Shown: positions 27,137 to 36,838, counted from the stretch's first letter. The stretch is DNA of 64,000 bases from Stutzerimonas stutzeri (GCF_013522825.1 NZ_JAAMQZ010000012.1:1-64000), one strand, 5' to 3'. A program made the numbers and translations. The notes: generated by a model not told the origin, from the sequence alone.

Positions 27137-28339
27137 ATGCAACTGCATCTCACCCCGGAAGACGAACGTTTCCGTGACGAAGTTCGCGCCTTCCTCAAGG
27201 CCAACCTGACCAGCGACGTGATTCGTCGCAGCCGCACCGGCATGCATCCGCCAAATGAAGACGACCGGCGCTGGTGGAACCGGGTGCTGCACGACAAGGG
27301 CTGGGCCGCCCCGCACTGGCCGCAAGAATATGGCGGCACCGGCTGGTCGCATATCCAGACCCATATCTTCGAGTACGAATCCTGGCTGGCCGGCGCGCCC
27401 GAGTTGCGTTGGCAGGGCCTACGCCTGATCGGCCCGGTGCTCTACACCTTCGGCAGCCCGGAACAGAAGGCCCGTTACCTGCCGGCCATCCTCAAGGGCG
27501 AGGAAATGTGGGCGCAGGGTTTCTCCGAGCCCGGCGCCGGCTCCGACCTGGCTTCGCTGAAGACCAGCGCGGTGGTGGACGGCGACCATTACGTAATCAA
27601 CGGCCAGAAGCTGTGGACCACCGAGGGCCAGTACTGCGAACAGGGCTTTTTCCTGGTGCGTACCGAGAACAGCGATCGCCCGCAGAAAGGCATCTCGCTG
27701 ATCATCATCGACATGCGGACGCCCGGTGTCACCGTGCGCCAGATCCCCATGATCAATGGCGAGGGTTCCACCTGCGAGGTGTTCCTCGACAACGTGCGGG
27801 TGCCGCGCAGCAACCTGATCGGCGAGCCGGGCAGTGCCTGGACCCAGGCCAAGTTCCTGCTGTCCAACGAACGCACGTCCAGTGCCGATCTGTACAAGGC
27901 GCGCGGTGACCTAGAGCGCATTCGCCAGATCGCCAGCCACGAGCTGAAGAACGGCCTGCCGCTGATCGAGGACGAGGGCTTCGCCCGCCGCTTCGCCATG
28001 TTGCGCCTGGAAGTGGAAGCCCTGGAATGGTCGGTGCTGCGCGTGATGCACGAGGCGCCGAGCCGCCACCCGATCGCAGCCTGCGCTTCGGTGCTCAAGG
28101 TGTGCGGATCGGGCCTGCAGCAGAAGCTCACCGAGCTGATGGTCGAGGCCCTGGGTCAGCGCAGCCTGCGCCAGTACCGCCGCGACGAGGCCTACGCCGA
28201 GCCGAGCGGCAACCCGTTGTGGCCGGCCTATACGGCCGGCGTCACCACCGACCTCATGTACCTGCGCGCCTGCACCATCTATGGCGGCGCCATGGAAGTC
28301 CAGAAAAACATCATCGCCAAACTGGCGTTCGGATTCTGA
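27137..28339 (+). CDS. acyl-CoA dehydrogenase, alpha-type subunit
   Basis: A 400-residue acyl-CoA dehydrogenase with [24 protein letters not shown] and the C-terminal TIYGGAMEVQKNIIAK. The closest layout in the window is the 7905 protein, also followed immediately by a beta-type partner. It begins 33 nt after the flavin oxidoreductase with AAGGAAATTGCC upstream. It probably forms an alpha2beta2 dehydrogenase with the next gene. Confidence 0.88.
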   Translation: MQLHLTPEDERFRDEVRAFLKANLTSDVIRRSRTGMHPPNEDDRRWWNRVLHDKGWAAPHWPQEYGGTGWSHIQTHIFEYESWLAGAPELRWQGLRLIGPVLYTFGSPEQKARYLPAILKGEEMWAQGFSEPGAGSDLASLKTSAVVDGDHYVINGQKLWTTEGQYCEQGFFLVRTENSDRPQKGISLIIIDMRTPGVTVRQIPMINGEGSTCEVFLDNVRVPRSNLIGEPGSAWTQAKFLLSNERTSSADLYKARGDLERIRQIASHELKNGLPLIEDEGFARRFAMLRLEVEALEWSVLRVMHEAPSRHPIAACASVLKVCGSGLQQKLTELMVEALGQRSLRQYRRDEAYAEPSGNPLWPAYTAGVTTDLMYLRACTIYGGAMEVQKNIIAKLAFGF

Positions 28340-28341
28340 CC

Positions 28342-29508
28342 ATGAACTTCGAATTGACTGATGAACAGAAACTGCTCAGCGACAGCGCTGAGCGCTACAT
28401 CCGCGAGAAATATTCCTTCGAGGAACGCCGGCACCTGTTCAAGAACCCCGAGGGTTTTTCCCGCCAGCACTGGAACGCCTTTGCCGAAATGGGCTGGCTC
28501 GCGCTGGACATTCCCGAGGACTGCGGCGGCCTGGGCGGCAGCAACCATGACCTGGCGCTGCTGATGGAACAACTGGGCGGCGGCCTGGTGGCCGAGCCGC
28601 TGGTGGATACCGCGGTGCTCTGCGCTCGGCTGCTGCGGGCCTGCGACAACGCCGAGCTGCGCGAACGCCTGCTCGGCCAGGTGGCGGCCGGCGAAGTGCT
28701 GCTGGCGCTGGCGCATCAGGAACAGCAGATGCGCCACGAATACGACGTCGAGGTGAACACCAAGGCCCGCCCTGTGGCCAACGGCTGGAGCCTGTCCGGC
28801 GTCAAGCACCGGGTGTTCCATGGTGCCAGCGCCGACCATTGGCTGGTCAGCGCCGAGATCGAAGGCACCGGTGACTTCGCCCTGTTCCTGGTAGACCGCC
28901 ACCCCGTGGGAGCGGCCCTGGACAGCTATGAGCTGATCGACGGCACCCGCGCCGCCGACATCACCCTCGAGCATGTCGTGGTCCCCGAGGATGCCCTGCT
29001 GATTCGCGGCGATGCGGCTCTGGCGGCCCTGGATGAAGCCCTCGACCACGCCGTGCTGGCCATGAGTGCGGCGTGCCTGGGCTCGATGGAGTTCGTCATG
29101 GCGCTGACCGCGGACTACCTGAAGACGCGCGTGCAATACGGCAAGCCGCTGGCCCAGTTCCAGGCCCTGCAACACCGCATGGCGGAGATGTTCGTCGAGA
29201 CGGATCAGGCGCGTTCCATGCTCTACAGCGCCATCCGCGCCGTGGAGTCCGGTGATCCCGTGCAGCGCCGTCTGGCGATCTCCGGGGCCAAGGTGATCGT
29301 CGCCCGCGCCCAGTACTTCGTCAGCGGCCAGGGCATCCAGTTGCATGGCGGTATCGGCACCACCGACGAGTACGCCGTGGGCCACCATTACAAAGCCGCC
29401 GTGGTCTACGACAAGCGCTTCGGCGACAACGAGTTCCACTTGGAGCGCTCCAACGCCGACCTCAGGGCCAGCGATGGCCAGCCGCTGCGAGGTGCCCTCT
29501 ATGCGTGA
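28342..29508 (+). CDS. acyl-CoA dehydrogenase, beta-type subunit
   Basis: A 388-residue partner subunit beginning MNFELTDEQKLLSDSAERY, with QLHGGIGTTDEYAVGHHYK towards the C-terminus. The start is 2 nt after the alpha-type stop, the same spacing as the 7905/9107 pair, which points to duplication of an alpha-beta cassette. Its own stop overlaps the next gene's start by 8 nt (ATGCGTGA), so the synthetase is translationally coupled. Confidence 0.87.
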   Translation: MNFELTDEQKLLSDSAERYIREKYSFEERRHLFKNPEGFSRQHWNAFAEMGWLALDIPEDCGGLGGSNHDLALLMEQLGGGLVAEPLVDTAVLCARLLRACDNAELRERLLGQVAAGEVLLALAHQEQQMRHEYDVEVNTKARPVANGWSLSGVKHRVFHGASADHWLVSAEIEGTGDFALFLVDRHPVGAALDSYELIDGTRAADITLEHVVVPEDALLIRGDAALAALDEALDHAVLAMSAACLGSMEFVMALTADYLKTRVQYGKPLAQFQALQHRMAEMFVETDQARSMLYSAIRAVESGDPVQRRLAISGAKVIVARAQYFVSGQGIQLHGGIGTTDEYAVGHHYKAAVVYDKRFGDNEFHLERSNADLRASDGQPLRGALYA

Positions 29509-31060
29509 CTACCTGCCCCTGTCGTTCGCCGACGACCTCGACCAGCGCGCGCGCTTCTACGCCAACGAGCCGGCCTATATCCAGGACGAGCGCCGCATCA
29601 GCCACAGCCAGTTACGGGCCAGCGCGCTGCAGCTCGGCTCGGCCCTGTACAAGGCCGGCATCCGCCATCAGGACCGGGTCGGCATCCTGTCGATGAACTC
29701 CATCGAGTTCGGCGAAATCATGGCCGCCACCCAATGGGCCGGCTTTATCCTGGCGCCGGTGAACTTCCGCCTGGCACCGGCCGAGATCGCCAGCATCATA
29801 AACGACAGCAAACCCAGGCTGTTCTTCTTCGAGCAGCAGTACCAGGCGGTGATCGAGCAGCTCCGCGAGCAGTTGCCGTCGATCGAAACCTACGTCTGCA
29901 TCGACGGCGAAACCGACTGGGCCATCAGCCTGGCCGCCTTCGCCGCCAGCGGTGACGAGACCGGCCCGCCGATACGCGCCAGCGAAGAAGACATCTGCTG
30001 CCTGATCTATACCAGCGGCACCACCGGAAAACCCAAGGGCGTGATCTGGGGCCATCGCGAGTACCGACAGTTGATCCAGGTCGATACCTGGCTGTGCGAC
30101 ATGCAGCAACCGGACGTGATCCTGATCGTCATGCCGATGTTCCACCTCGGCGGCATGGTCATCAGTCTGTCCCAGCATGTGCGTGGCGGCGCGGCCTACC
30201 TGCAGCGTCAGTTCGAGCCGCTAGATGTGCTCAAGGCCATCGAGAAGGAAAAGCTCAGCATCCTGCTGCTCGCCCCGACCATGGTGCAGATGGTCCTCGA
30301 CCATCCCTATGTGGCCGAGGCCGACCTGTCCAGTGTGCGCACCATCATCTATTCCGCCGCGCCGATGCCCGTGCCGGTGCTCAAGCGCGCCATCGAAATC
30401 TTCGACGGCTGCGGCTTCGTCAACCTGTTCGGCCAGAGCGAGGTGTGCATGTTCTGCCTGTCCACCGAACATCATCGTCCAGATGGCGACGAACGTGACC
30501 GCAAGCGCCTGGGCTCGGTGGGCAAGCCCTACCCCAACATGCTGGCGCGGATCCTCGACGAAGACGGCAAGGAATGCGCGAACGGCGAACCCGGCGAGAT
30601 CGTGGTCAAGAGCAGCGCGATGTTCCGCGGCTACTGGAACAACCACCCGACCACCCTGGAAACCCTGCGCGACGGCTGGTGCCACACCGGCGACATGGGC
30701 AAGTTCGACGAGGACGGCTTCCTGTATCTGGTCGACCGCAAGAAGGACATGATCATCACCGGTGGCGAGAACGTCTACTCCCGCGAGGTGGAGGAAGCCC
30801 TGCTGCAACATCCGACGGTTTCCGAATGCGCGGTGATCGGTGTCCCCGACCCCAAGTGGGGCGAGAACGTCTGTGCGGTGGTGGTGTTCAAGGCCGGGCA
30901 GCACGCCAGCGAAAATGCACTGATCGAACACTGCCGCAACCTGATCGCCAGCTACAAGAAGCCCAAGCAGGTGATCGCCGTCGAGGCGCTGCCCAAGCTG
31001 GTCACCGGCAAGATCAACAAGATCGAGCTACGCAACCTCTACGCCAGGCCGGCGCACTGA
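29501..31060 (+). CDS. acyl-CoA synthetase (AMP-forming)
   Basis: A 519-residue ANL-superfamily enzyme with the canonical LIYTSGTTGKPKG motif, GWCHTGDMGKFDEDGF, the DRKKDMIITGGENVYS hinge and the catalytic lysine in TGKINKIELR. It makes a CoA thioester of an acid. It overlaps the previous dehydrogenase gene by 8 nt and precedes the fused dehydrogenase by 13 nt, so the operon encodes activation and the first oxidation together. It differs clearly from the synthetases at 15202 and 59499, suggesting different substrates or pathway intermediates. Confidence 0.92.
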   Translation: MRDYLPLSFADDLDQRARFYANEPAYIQDERRISHSQLRASALQLGSALYKAGIRHQDRVGILSMNSIEFGEIMAATQWAGFILAPVNFRLAPAEIASIINDSKPRLFFFEQQYQAVIEQLREQLPSIETYVCIDGETDWAISLAAFAASGDETGPPIRASEEDICCLIYTSGTTGKPKGVIWGHREYRQLIQVDTWLCDMQQPDVILIVMPMFHLGGMVISLSQHVRGGAAYLQRQFEPLDVLKAIEKEKLSILLLAPTMVQMVLDHPYVAEADLSSVRTIIYSAAPMPVPVLKRAIEIFDGCGFVNLFGQSEVCMFCLSTEHHRPDGDERDRKRLGSVGKPYPNMLARILDEDGKECANGEPGEIVVKSSAMFRGYWNNHPTTLETLRDGWCHTGDMGKFDEDGFLYLVDRKKDMIITGGENVYSREVEEALLQHPTVSECAVIGVPDPKWGENVCAVVVFKAGQHASENALIEHCRNLIASYKKPKQVIAVEALPKLVTGKINKIELRNLYARPAH

Positions 31061-31073
31061 TCGGGGTGTTCTC

Positions 31074-33281
31074 ATGGATCTAGCCTTTTCCGCAGAACAG
31101 CAACTGCTGCGCGAGACCTGTGCCCGCCTGTTCGCCAGCGAGTCCAACCCCGCGCGCATCCGCGCCGCCGAGGCGAGCGGCTTCGATGCCGAACTCTGGC
31201 AGCACGCCGTCGAACTGGGCATCAACCTGCTGCGCACACCTGCCGCGCAGGGCGGCAGCGACATGGGCCTGCTCGAGGCGGCGCTGGTGGCCGAAGAAGC
31301 CGGTCGCCACCTGGCGTCGATCCCCCTGGCCGAAAGCCTGCCGGCGGCCCGCCTGCTGGCCCGGCTGGACAGCCCTGAAGCCAGCGTCTTGCTGGAAAAG
31401 GTTCAGCAAGGCGCCGTGATCAGCCTGCTGCCCTGCGCCCTGGAGGGTGATACTCCACGCCTGCTGCCGGGTGCCCACGGTGCCGAAGTGGTGCTGGCCA
31501 TGGAGGGTAAACAGGTGCTCGCCCTCAGTGGTTCGGCGTTGCACAACCGACAGGCGACCCTGGGCAGCGACGGCAGTGTCGTGTTCGATGGCGCGCAACT
31601 GGCCAGTCTCGAACGCACCCACCTGGCCTCTGGAGCCGCCGCCCACGGCGCCTTCCTCGCCGCGGTCGAGGAATGGAAGCTGCTCAAGGCCGCCATGTTG
31701 GTCGGCCTGGCGCACCAGGCCATCCAGCTGGCCGCCGACTACTCTCGCGAACGTCAGCAGTTCGGCAAACCCATTGGCAGCTTCCAGGGCATCGCCCACC
31801 CGCTGGCCGACGCCCTGACCGAGGTCGATGGCGCGCAACTGCTGCTCTGGCACGCCATTGCGTCCATCGCCCACGGTGAGCCGGACGCCGCTGCCCAAGT
31901 GTCAATGGCCTGGTGGTGGGCCGGACAGTCCGCCACCCGTGCCGTAGCCCGCGCCCTGCACAGCTTCGGCGGCTACGGTGTATCGCTGGAATACGACATC
32001 CAGCTCTACTACCGCCGCGCTCGGGCTTGGTCGCTGCAGGCCGGCGATCCCGTGCGGGAACTGGACACCATCGCCGACCGGCTGTGGAGCCCGGCCGCCG
32101 ACCAGCCCCTACCGCAAGCAGGAGAAACCACTCTGGAATTCGGCTATGGCCAGCAAGCCGCCGAGTTCGCCGAACAGGCCCGAACCTTTTTCCGCGCCAA
32201 CCTGACCGACGAACTCAAGGCCCATGCGCACCACTCGGTGGATGGCTACCACGCCGCATTCAACCGGCAACTGGCCGATGCCGGACTGCTGTTCCCCCAC
32301 TGGCCGACGCAATGGGGCGGCAGCGGCAAGAGCCCCTTCGACATGCACGCGTTGCAGGAAGTATTCGAGGAATTCGGCTGGCAGCGCATCACCGCACCGA
32401 TCACCAACCAGGTCGCGCAGATCGTCATGCGCTTCGCCAGCGAGGAAACCAAGGCCGAGGCCCTGCCCCGCTTCGCCCGTGGCGAGGCATTGGCCTGCCT
32501 GGGCTTCAGCGAGCCGTCCTGCGGCTCCGACGTGTTCGCCGCCAAGACCCGCGCCACGCAGACCGCCGACGGCGACTGGCTGATCGAGGGGCAGAAGATC
32601 TTCACTACCGCCGCCAACCTGGCCGACTACTGCTTCCTGCTCGTGCGCACCGACCCGCAGGCACCCAAGCACGCCGGCCTGAGCCTGTTTCTGGTGCCGA
32701 TGGACCTGCCGGGCATCGAGGTGCACCCGGTGCATACCCTGCAGGACGAACGCACCAATATCACTTACTTCAGCAATGTGCGAGTCCCCGACCGCTACCG
32801 CATCGGCGCCATCAACGCCGGCACCTCGGTCATGGCCGCCACCCTGGAGCTGGAGCACAGCGGCGACCAGTACCGCATCAGTTTCAGCAACATGTTCAGG
32901 CACGCGCTGGAATGGGCCCGCGCCAGCGGTCGCCTGGGCGAAACGGACGTGCGCCGCCGCCTGGCGCGGGTGGCGGTGCACACCACCATCGCCCGTGACC
33001 TGTGCTACCGCGCCACCTGGTCGGTGCTGGCGCAGGCCCCCGACCGGGCCGCCTATGGCCCCATGTCCAAGCTGTTCTCCACCGAGCAGTATCAGCGCGA
33101 CGCCATCGACCTGATGGAACTGTGCGCACCCTTCTCGCTGCTGCAGAGCAACCATGGCCTGGGCCATGTGGAACTGGGCTACCGCCAGTCCATCGGCATG
33201 ACGATCTATGGCGGTACCAGTGAAATCCACCGCAGCCTGATCGCCGAGCAGGGGCTGGGCATGCCGCGCTCGCGTACCTGA
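31074..33281 (+). CDS. fused double acyl-CoA dehydrogenase (beta-alpha)
   Basis: A 735-residue chain with a beta-type dehydrogenase domain (residues 1 to about 345, beginning MDLAFSAEQQLLRETC) joined to an alpha-type domain (about 360-735) with GFSEPSCGSDVFAAK, EGQKIFTTAAN and TIYGGTSEIHRSLIAE. It is the second fusion of this kind in the window, with the same beta-alpha order as the 12069 protein but little obvious similarity in the linker. A Ser-Cys-Gly change in the SEP(G/N)AGSD segment is unusual. It probably acts as a single-chain counterpart of the two-gene enzymes. Confidence 0.9.
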   Translation: MDLAFSAEQQLLRETCARLFASESNPARIRAAEASGFDAELWQHAVELGINLLRTPAAQGGSDMGLLEAALVAEEAGRHLASIPLAESLPAARLLARLDSPEASVLLEKVQQGAVISLLPCALEGDTPRLLPGAHGAEVVLAMEGKQVLALSGSALHNRQATLGSDGSVVFDGAQLASLERTHLASGAAAHGAFLAAVEEWKLLKAAMLVGLAHQAIQLAADYSRERQQFGKPIGSFQGIAHPLADALTEVDGAQLLLWHAIASIAHGEPDAAAQVSMAWWWAGQSATRAVARALHSFGGYGVSLEYDIQLYYRRARAWSLQAGDPVRELDTIADRLWSPAADQPLPQAGETTLEFGYGQQAAEFAEQARTFFRANLTDELKAHAHHSVDGYHAAFNRQLADAGLLFPHWPTQWGGSGKSPFDMHALQEVFEEFGWQRITAPITNQVAQIVMRFASEETKAEALPRFARGEALACLGFSEPSCGSDVFAAKTRATQTADGDWLIEGQKIFTTAANLADYCFLLVRTDPQAPKHAGLSLFLVPMDLPGIEVHPVHTLQDERTNITYFSNVRVPDRYRIGAINAGTSVMAATLELEHSGDQYRISFSNMFRHALEWARASGRLGETDVRRRLARVAVHTTIARDLCYRATWSVLAQAPDRAAYGPMSKLFSTEQYQRDAIDLMELCAPFSLLQSNHGLGHVELGYRQSIGMTIYGGTSEIHRSLIAEQGLGMPRSRT

Positions 33282-33426
33282 ACCCGGCCCCTGCTGCCAG
33301 GGAAGGTGGCGCCCGGCCCATTCCCGAGGAGCGCTAATTGCGGTGGGAGCATCGCCGCCAGCGGTGCTGGCGACTTGGCTGATCCGTTCTCCATCGGCAA
33401 AAACCAATAACAAGAAGGGGAGCAAC

Positions 33427-34440
33427 ATGCTCAATCTATCGATGAAACCCACCGGCTGGTTCCAGATCGGCTGGAGCGGTGAAATACCTCCGGGCGGCGT
33501 GAAGCCGATGAAGTATTTCGGTCATGACATGGTTGCCTTTCGCACCGACGAGGGCGAGCTGTCGGTGCTCGATGCCCACTGCCCACATATGGGAGCCCAC
33601 CTTGGCTACGGCGGCAAGGTCAACGGCAAGTGCATCGCCTGCCCCTACCACGGCTGGGAATGGGGCACCGAGGGGCAGAACACCCTGATCCCCGGGGAGG
33701 AACGCAAGATCCCGAGGAAGATGCGCAAGTTCCATGTGCTCGAGCGCCACGGCATGATCTTTCTCTGGCACGACCCGTCCTGCGGCGCTCCGCGCGAGGG
33801 CTGGGAGTTGCCGGATCTGTTCGACCACCCGGAGCTGCCGGCCGACCCCAGGGATTTCTATCCCTGCTACCCGGACAACATCGTGTTCAAGCCGAATGAG
33901 CGCATCCACCCGCAGTTGATCACCGAGAACGCCGCCGACACCGCGCATTTCCGCTTTACCCACCGCGCGCCAGAAGACCCGGTGCTGCTCGAGTTCGATA
34001 CCAGCACCACGGTATGGAAATCGCAGATGGGTTTCCTCAGCAAACGCACCAGGGAAATCGCCTTGCGCCTGCATGCGCGCAATGCCGGGGTCGGCCTGTC
34101 CTTCACCATCTTCGAGCATGGCACGCTGGGCCGTCGCTTGGTGCTGTCCTGCACCCCGGTGGACGACGAAACCTCCGACCTGCGGGTCAGCTACTTCTTC
34201 CCCCGCGACCGGCTATCGCCGGACGTCATGCCCCAGCACCTGCGCGAACTGTCGGCGCAGACCGAGGAACTGTTCGAGGAAGACGCGCGCATGTGGCGCC
34301 ACCAGAAATTTCGCCAGCAACCGATCTTCGCCAGGCGCGATGTCGCCGGCTATCGCGCCCTGCGTGAATGGTGCGCGCAATTCTACGAGGCCGAAGGCTT
34401 TCCACGCGGTCCGCTGCGGGTCATGGAAGACGATCTGTAA
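33427..34440 (+). CDS. Rieske non-heme iron oxygenase, KshA-like
   Basis: A 337-residue oxygenase. The Rieske [2Fe-2S] site is C52-P-H54 and C72-P-Y-H75, and the mononuclear iron site reads N168-x2-D171-x2-H174-x4-H179. The flanks (FGHDMVAF, CPHMGAHLG, IPGEERKIP) resemble 3-ketosteroid 9-alpha-hydroxylase oxygenase KshA and related monooxygenases acting on alicyclic or steroid-like rings. Electron-transfer partners (KshB-type reductase) are not in this window. It stands 145 nt after the fused dehydrogenase with GGGGAGC before ATG 33427 and ends the operon. Confidence 0.88.
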   Translation: MLNLSMKPTGWFQIGWSGEIPPGGVKPMKYFGHDMVAFRTDEGELSVLDAHCPHMGAHLGYGGKVNGKCIACPYHGWEWGTEGQNTLIPGEERKIPRKMRKFHVLERHGMIFLWHDPSCGAPREGWELPDLFDHPELPADPRDFYPCYPDNIVFKPNERIHPQLITENAADTAHFRFTHRAPEDPVLLEFDTSTTVWKSQMGFLSKRTREIALRLHARNAGVGLSFTIFEHGTLGRRLVLSCTPVDDETSDLRVSYFFPRDRLSPDVMPQHLRELSAQTEELFEEDARMWRHQKFRQQPIFARRDVAGYRALREWCAQFYEAEGFPRGPLRVMEDDL

Positions 34441-34729
34441 CAACCTGGCGGAATACCGGGAACCCTCGCTCCAGCATGACTACGCCCCCCAGGCCACCGC
34501 CATTCAATACTGACTAACAATCACCTATGGCATCGGCAACGGCGTTGAATCCAACGCCTGACGTCGATGCGTCCACGTCTATCTTCCCGTCACCCGCCTC
34601 CTGACGCATAGCCATTTTCAGCGCTCTACGCCTTGCCTGGCAAGCTCATGGCAATACTGACCAACCTTTCCTCTTCACGCCCCCCTGCATTCCCTATTTA
34701 CAAATGACAAAAATGTCGTAATGATAAAA

Positions 34730-34744
34730 ATGACATTTAGTCAT
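34730..34744. promoter_or_regulatory. operator copy 5 (ATGAC-N5-GTCAT)
   Basis: ATGACATTTAGTCAT is a perfect 5-bp inverted repeat in the 339-bp region between the Rieske gene and the flavin monooxygenase gene, 35 nt before the chosen start. A run of similar ATGAC/GTC fragments just upstream (34704-34729) may be a second, weaker site. No gene is visible in the rest of the gap. Confidence 0.7.
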
Positions 34745-34779
34745 TTAAACTCATGAAGCATGCATCTGGGAGTAGCGCA

Positions 34780-36024
34780 ATGCCCGACGCCACCACAATA
34801 CGCCCGAACGTCACCGAAGCCTTCGACCCGCAAGCCAGGGCGCGGGCCTTGCGCCCCCTGCTGGCTCACCACGCGCAACAATGCGAGCAGGATGGCCGGA
34901 TAACCGACGAAGTATTCGCCGCGCTGCGGGAAGCGGAACTGTTCGCCATCACCGCGCCGCTGCGAGCAGGTGGTCCGGGGGCGAAACTGATCACCCACAT
35001 AGAAACGGTGGCGGAACTGGCCAAGGGCTGCGTCGGTACCGCCTGGGCCTATTCCCTGCTGTCGAGCGTGACCGCCAGCGTCAAGGCTATGCCACCACCG
35101 ATTCGGGAACAGGTATTGCGCAATGGCGACGAGCTGTTCTGCAGCGTCGCGGCACAGACCGGCTTTGCCGATCCCGCCGGCGATGGCCACTACCGGATCA
35201 GTGGCAAGTGGGGCTTCGCCTCGGGCTGCCGACACGCCAACTGGGCCTTGAATGGCATTGCCATCCGTGACGCGGCGGGGCAGGTGGTGGACGGCGGTTT
35301 CGCCCTGATCGACCTCAAACAGCCGCAGGTCGAGATACTCGACAACTGGCAGGTCGCCGGTATGTCCGGATCGGGCAGCAACATGATCGCGGTGGATAAC
35401 CTGGTGGTGCCGGAAACCCTGCTGCTGCGCGCGTCCCGGCGCCCGCCCGCCGAGGCGCTGCTGGCGATGCCCGGCCTGGAGCCACGTGACCGCTGGCCGA
35501 CGGAGCCGCTGTTCCCCCTGATCGTGCTGCCGCCGATGCTGGGAGCCGCAAGCGCCATGCTGGAGAGCGTCGTACAGACGATGGACAAGCGTCCTGTGGT
35601 CTGGTGGAGCTACCCGAGCCAGAAGGACTCGCAGCGCCTGGTCGGCGCCGCCGGCCAGGCGGCCCTGGAGATCGACTCGGCCTGGCTGCACGTGCGCCGC
35701 GCGGCCGCGATGCTCGATGAAACCGCCCAGCAAAGACTGCTCACAGGATTCGAGAAGGCGCGCATCCAGGCCGATTGCGGTTATGCCATGGGCCTGCTTC
35801 GCGACGCGGGCAATCGTCTGACGGACATCGCCGGTCCCGGCGCCTTCGCCCTGAGTAGCCCGCTGCAGCGGTTCTGGCGTGACCTCAACGTAGGCACCCG
35901 GCACAACGCGATGAACCAGGGGCTGTCGATCGAGCTGTATGGCCGGGCTCTGCTGGGCCTGGACTCCAGCCTGAACCTGCTCGCCGATATCGGTCCGGTG
36001 CCGGACTGGGCGGCGCCGCGCTGA
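34780..36024 (+). CDS. two-component flavin-dependent monooxygenase, oxygenase component
   Basis: A 414-residue protein with the acyl-CoA dehydrogenase fold but monooxygenase-type sequence, similar in plan to HsaA (3-HSA hydroxylase) and to the C2 component of p-hydroxyphenylacetate hydroxylase. Features include CVGTAWAYSLLSS near residue 85, GKWGFASGCRHANW near 145 and GTRHNAMNQGLS near the end. It would use reduced flavin supplied by the reductase at 37281. I chose ATG 34780 (GGGAG upstream) over ATG 34753, which almost touches the operator. It heads a four-gene operon. Confidence 0.85.
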   Translation: MPDATTIRPNVTEAFDPQARARALRPLLAHHAQQCEQDGRITDEVFAALREAELFAITAPLRAGGPGAKLITHIETVAELAKGCVGTAWAYSLLSSVTASVKAMPPPIREQVLRNGDELFCSVAAQTGFADPAGDGHYRISGKWGFASGCRHANWALNGIAIRDAAGQVVDGGFALIDLKQPQVEILDNWQVAGMSGSGSNMIAVDNLVVPETLLLRASRRPPAEALLAMPGLEPRDRWPTEPLFPLIVLPPMLGAASAMLESVVQTMDKRPVVWWSYPSQKDSQRLVGAAGQAALEIDSAWLHVRRAAAMLDETAQQRLLTGFEKARIQADCGYAMGLLRDAGNRLTDIAGPGAFALSSPLQRFWRDLNVGTRHNAMNQGLSIELYGRALLGLDSSLNLLADIGPVPDWAAPR

Positions 36025-36081
36025 TTGCCACAGCCAAGTGACGACCCACAACGGCCAACCGCAAGCCAAGGAGAGAAGCGC

Positions 36082-36801
36082 ATGAGCATCGCCATCACCA
36101 CCGACGGCAAGAGCGGAGACTTCCGCTCCCGCGTGGCGGCCGAACGCCGCGAGCGGATGCAGGCCCGCCTGCTCGACGCCGTGCTGGATCTCTACCAGCC
36201 TGGACATGGTGGTACGCAGCCGCTGATCGACGATGTGATCCGCGCCGCCGGCGTGTCGCGTGGCAGTTTCTACAAGTATTTCGAATCGGTGGAACACGCC
36301 GTCACCGCCCTCGGCGAACGCTTCACCGCGGAGAACATGCGGGCGTTCGAGCTGCTTTTCGGCCAGGCACAAGATCCGGCGCTCAAGGCCATCGGCGGTA
36401 CCGCGATGACCATCAGCCGCGCCTGGCACGACCCCCGCTGGGGCGGCTTTACCACCCACGTCGATCATGTCGAGTACTTCACCCGCGCCAGCAGCACCAA
36501 CCAGGTCGTGCGCGAATGCCTGGCCGAGGCACGCCGCCAGGGGCAGATGCACTTCGCTTCGCTCGACGTCGCCTTCGATCTCATCGTCGGTGCCACGGTT
36601 CAGGCCCGACGACGCCTGGTCAACGGCGTCGAAGCGCCCCATGCCTATGTCGACGAAATGCTGCAACGGTTGTTCCTCGGGCTGGGCATGCAGCCCGAGG
36701 CGCTTGCCGCAATCACCCAGGCGGCCTGGCGGCGCATTGCCGAGTACGCCCCGCGGCTGGGCTGGTGGCGCGCCGACTGCGACTGGCACCAGCAACCATG
36801 A
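36082..36801 (+). CDS. TetR-family transcriptional regulator
   Basis: A 239-residue regulator. The N-terminal helix-turn-helix lies at about residues 35-75 (IDDVIRAAGVSRGSFYKYF), and the C-terminal part is a typical ligand-binding helical domain. Its start is set by AAGGAGAG before ATG 36082. It is co-transcribed behind an operator copy (34730) and so could repress its own operon. It is one of two TetR candidates for the regulator that reads the palindrome repeated across this region. Confidence 0.9.
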   Translation: MSIAITTDGKSGDFRSRVAAERRERMQARLLDAVLDLYQPGHGGTQPLIDDVIRAAGVSRGSFYKYFESVEHAVTALGERFTAENMRAFELLFGQAQDPALKAIGGTAMTISRAWHDPRWGGFTTHVDHVEYFTRASSTNQVVRECLAEARRQGQMHFASLDVAFDLIVGATVQARRRLVNGVEAPHAYVDEMLQRLFLGLGMQPEALAAITQAAWRRIAEYAPRLGWWRADCDWHQQP

Positions 36802-36838
36802 ATACCCCTCACCTCCCCCACCCAAAAAGGAAAGAACG

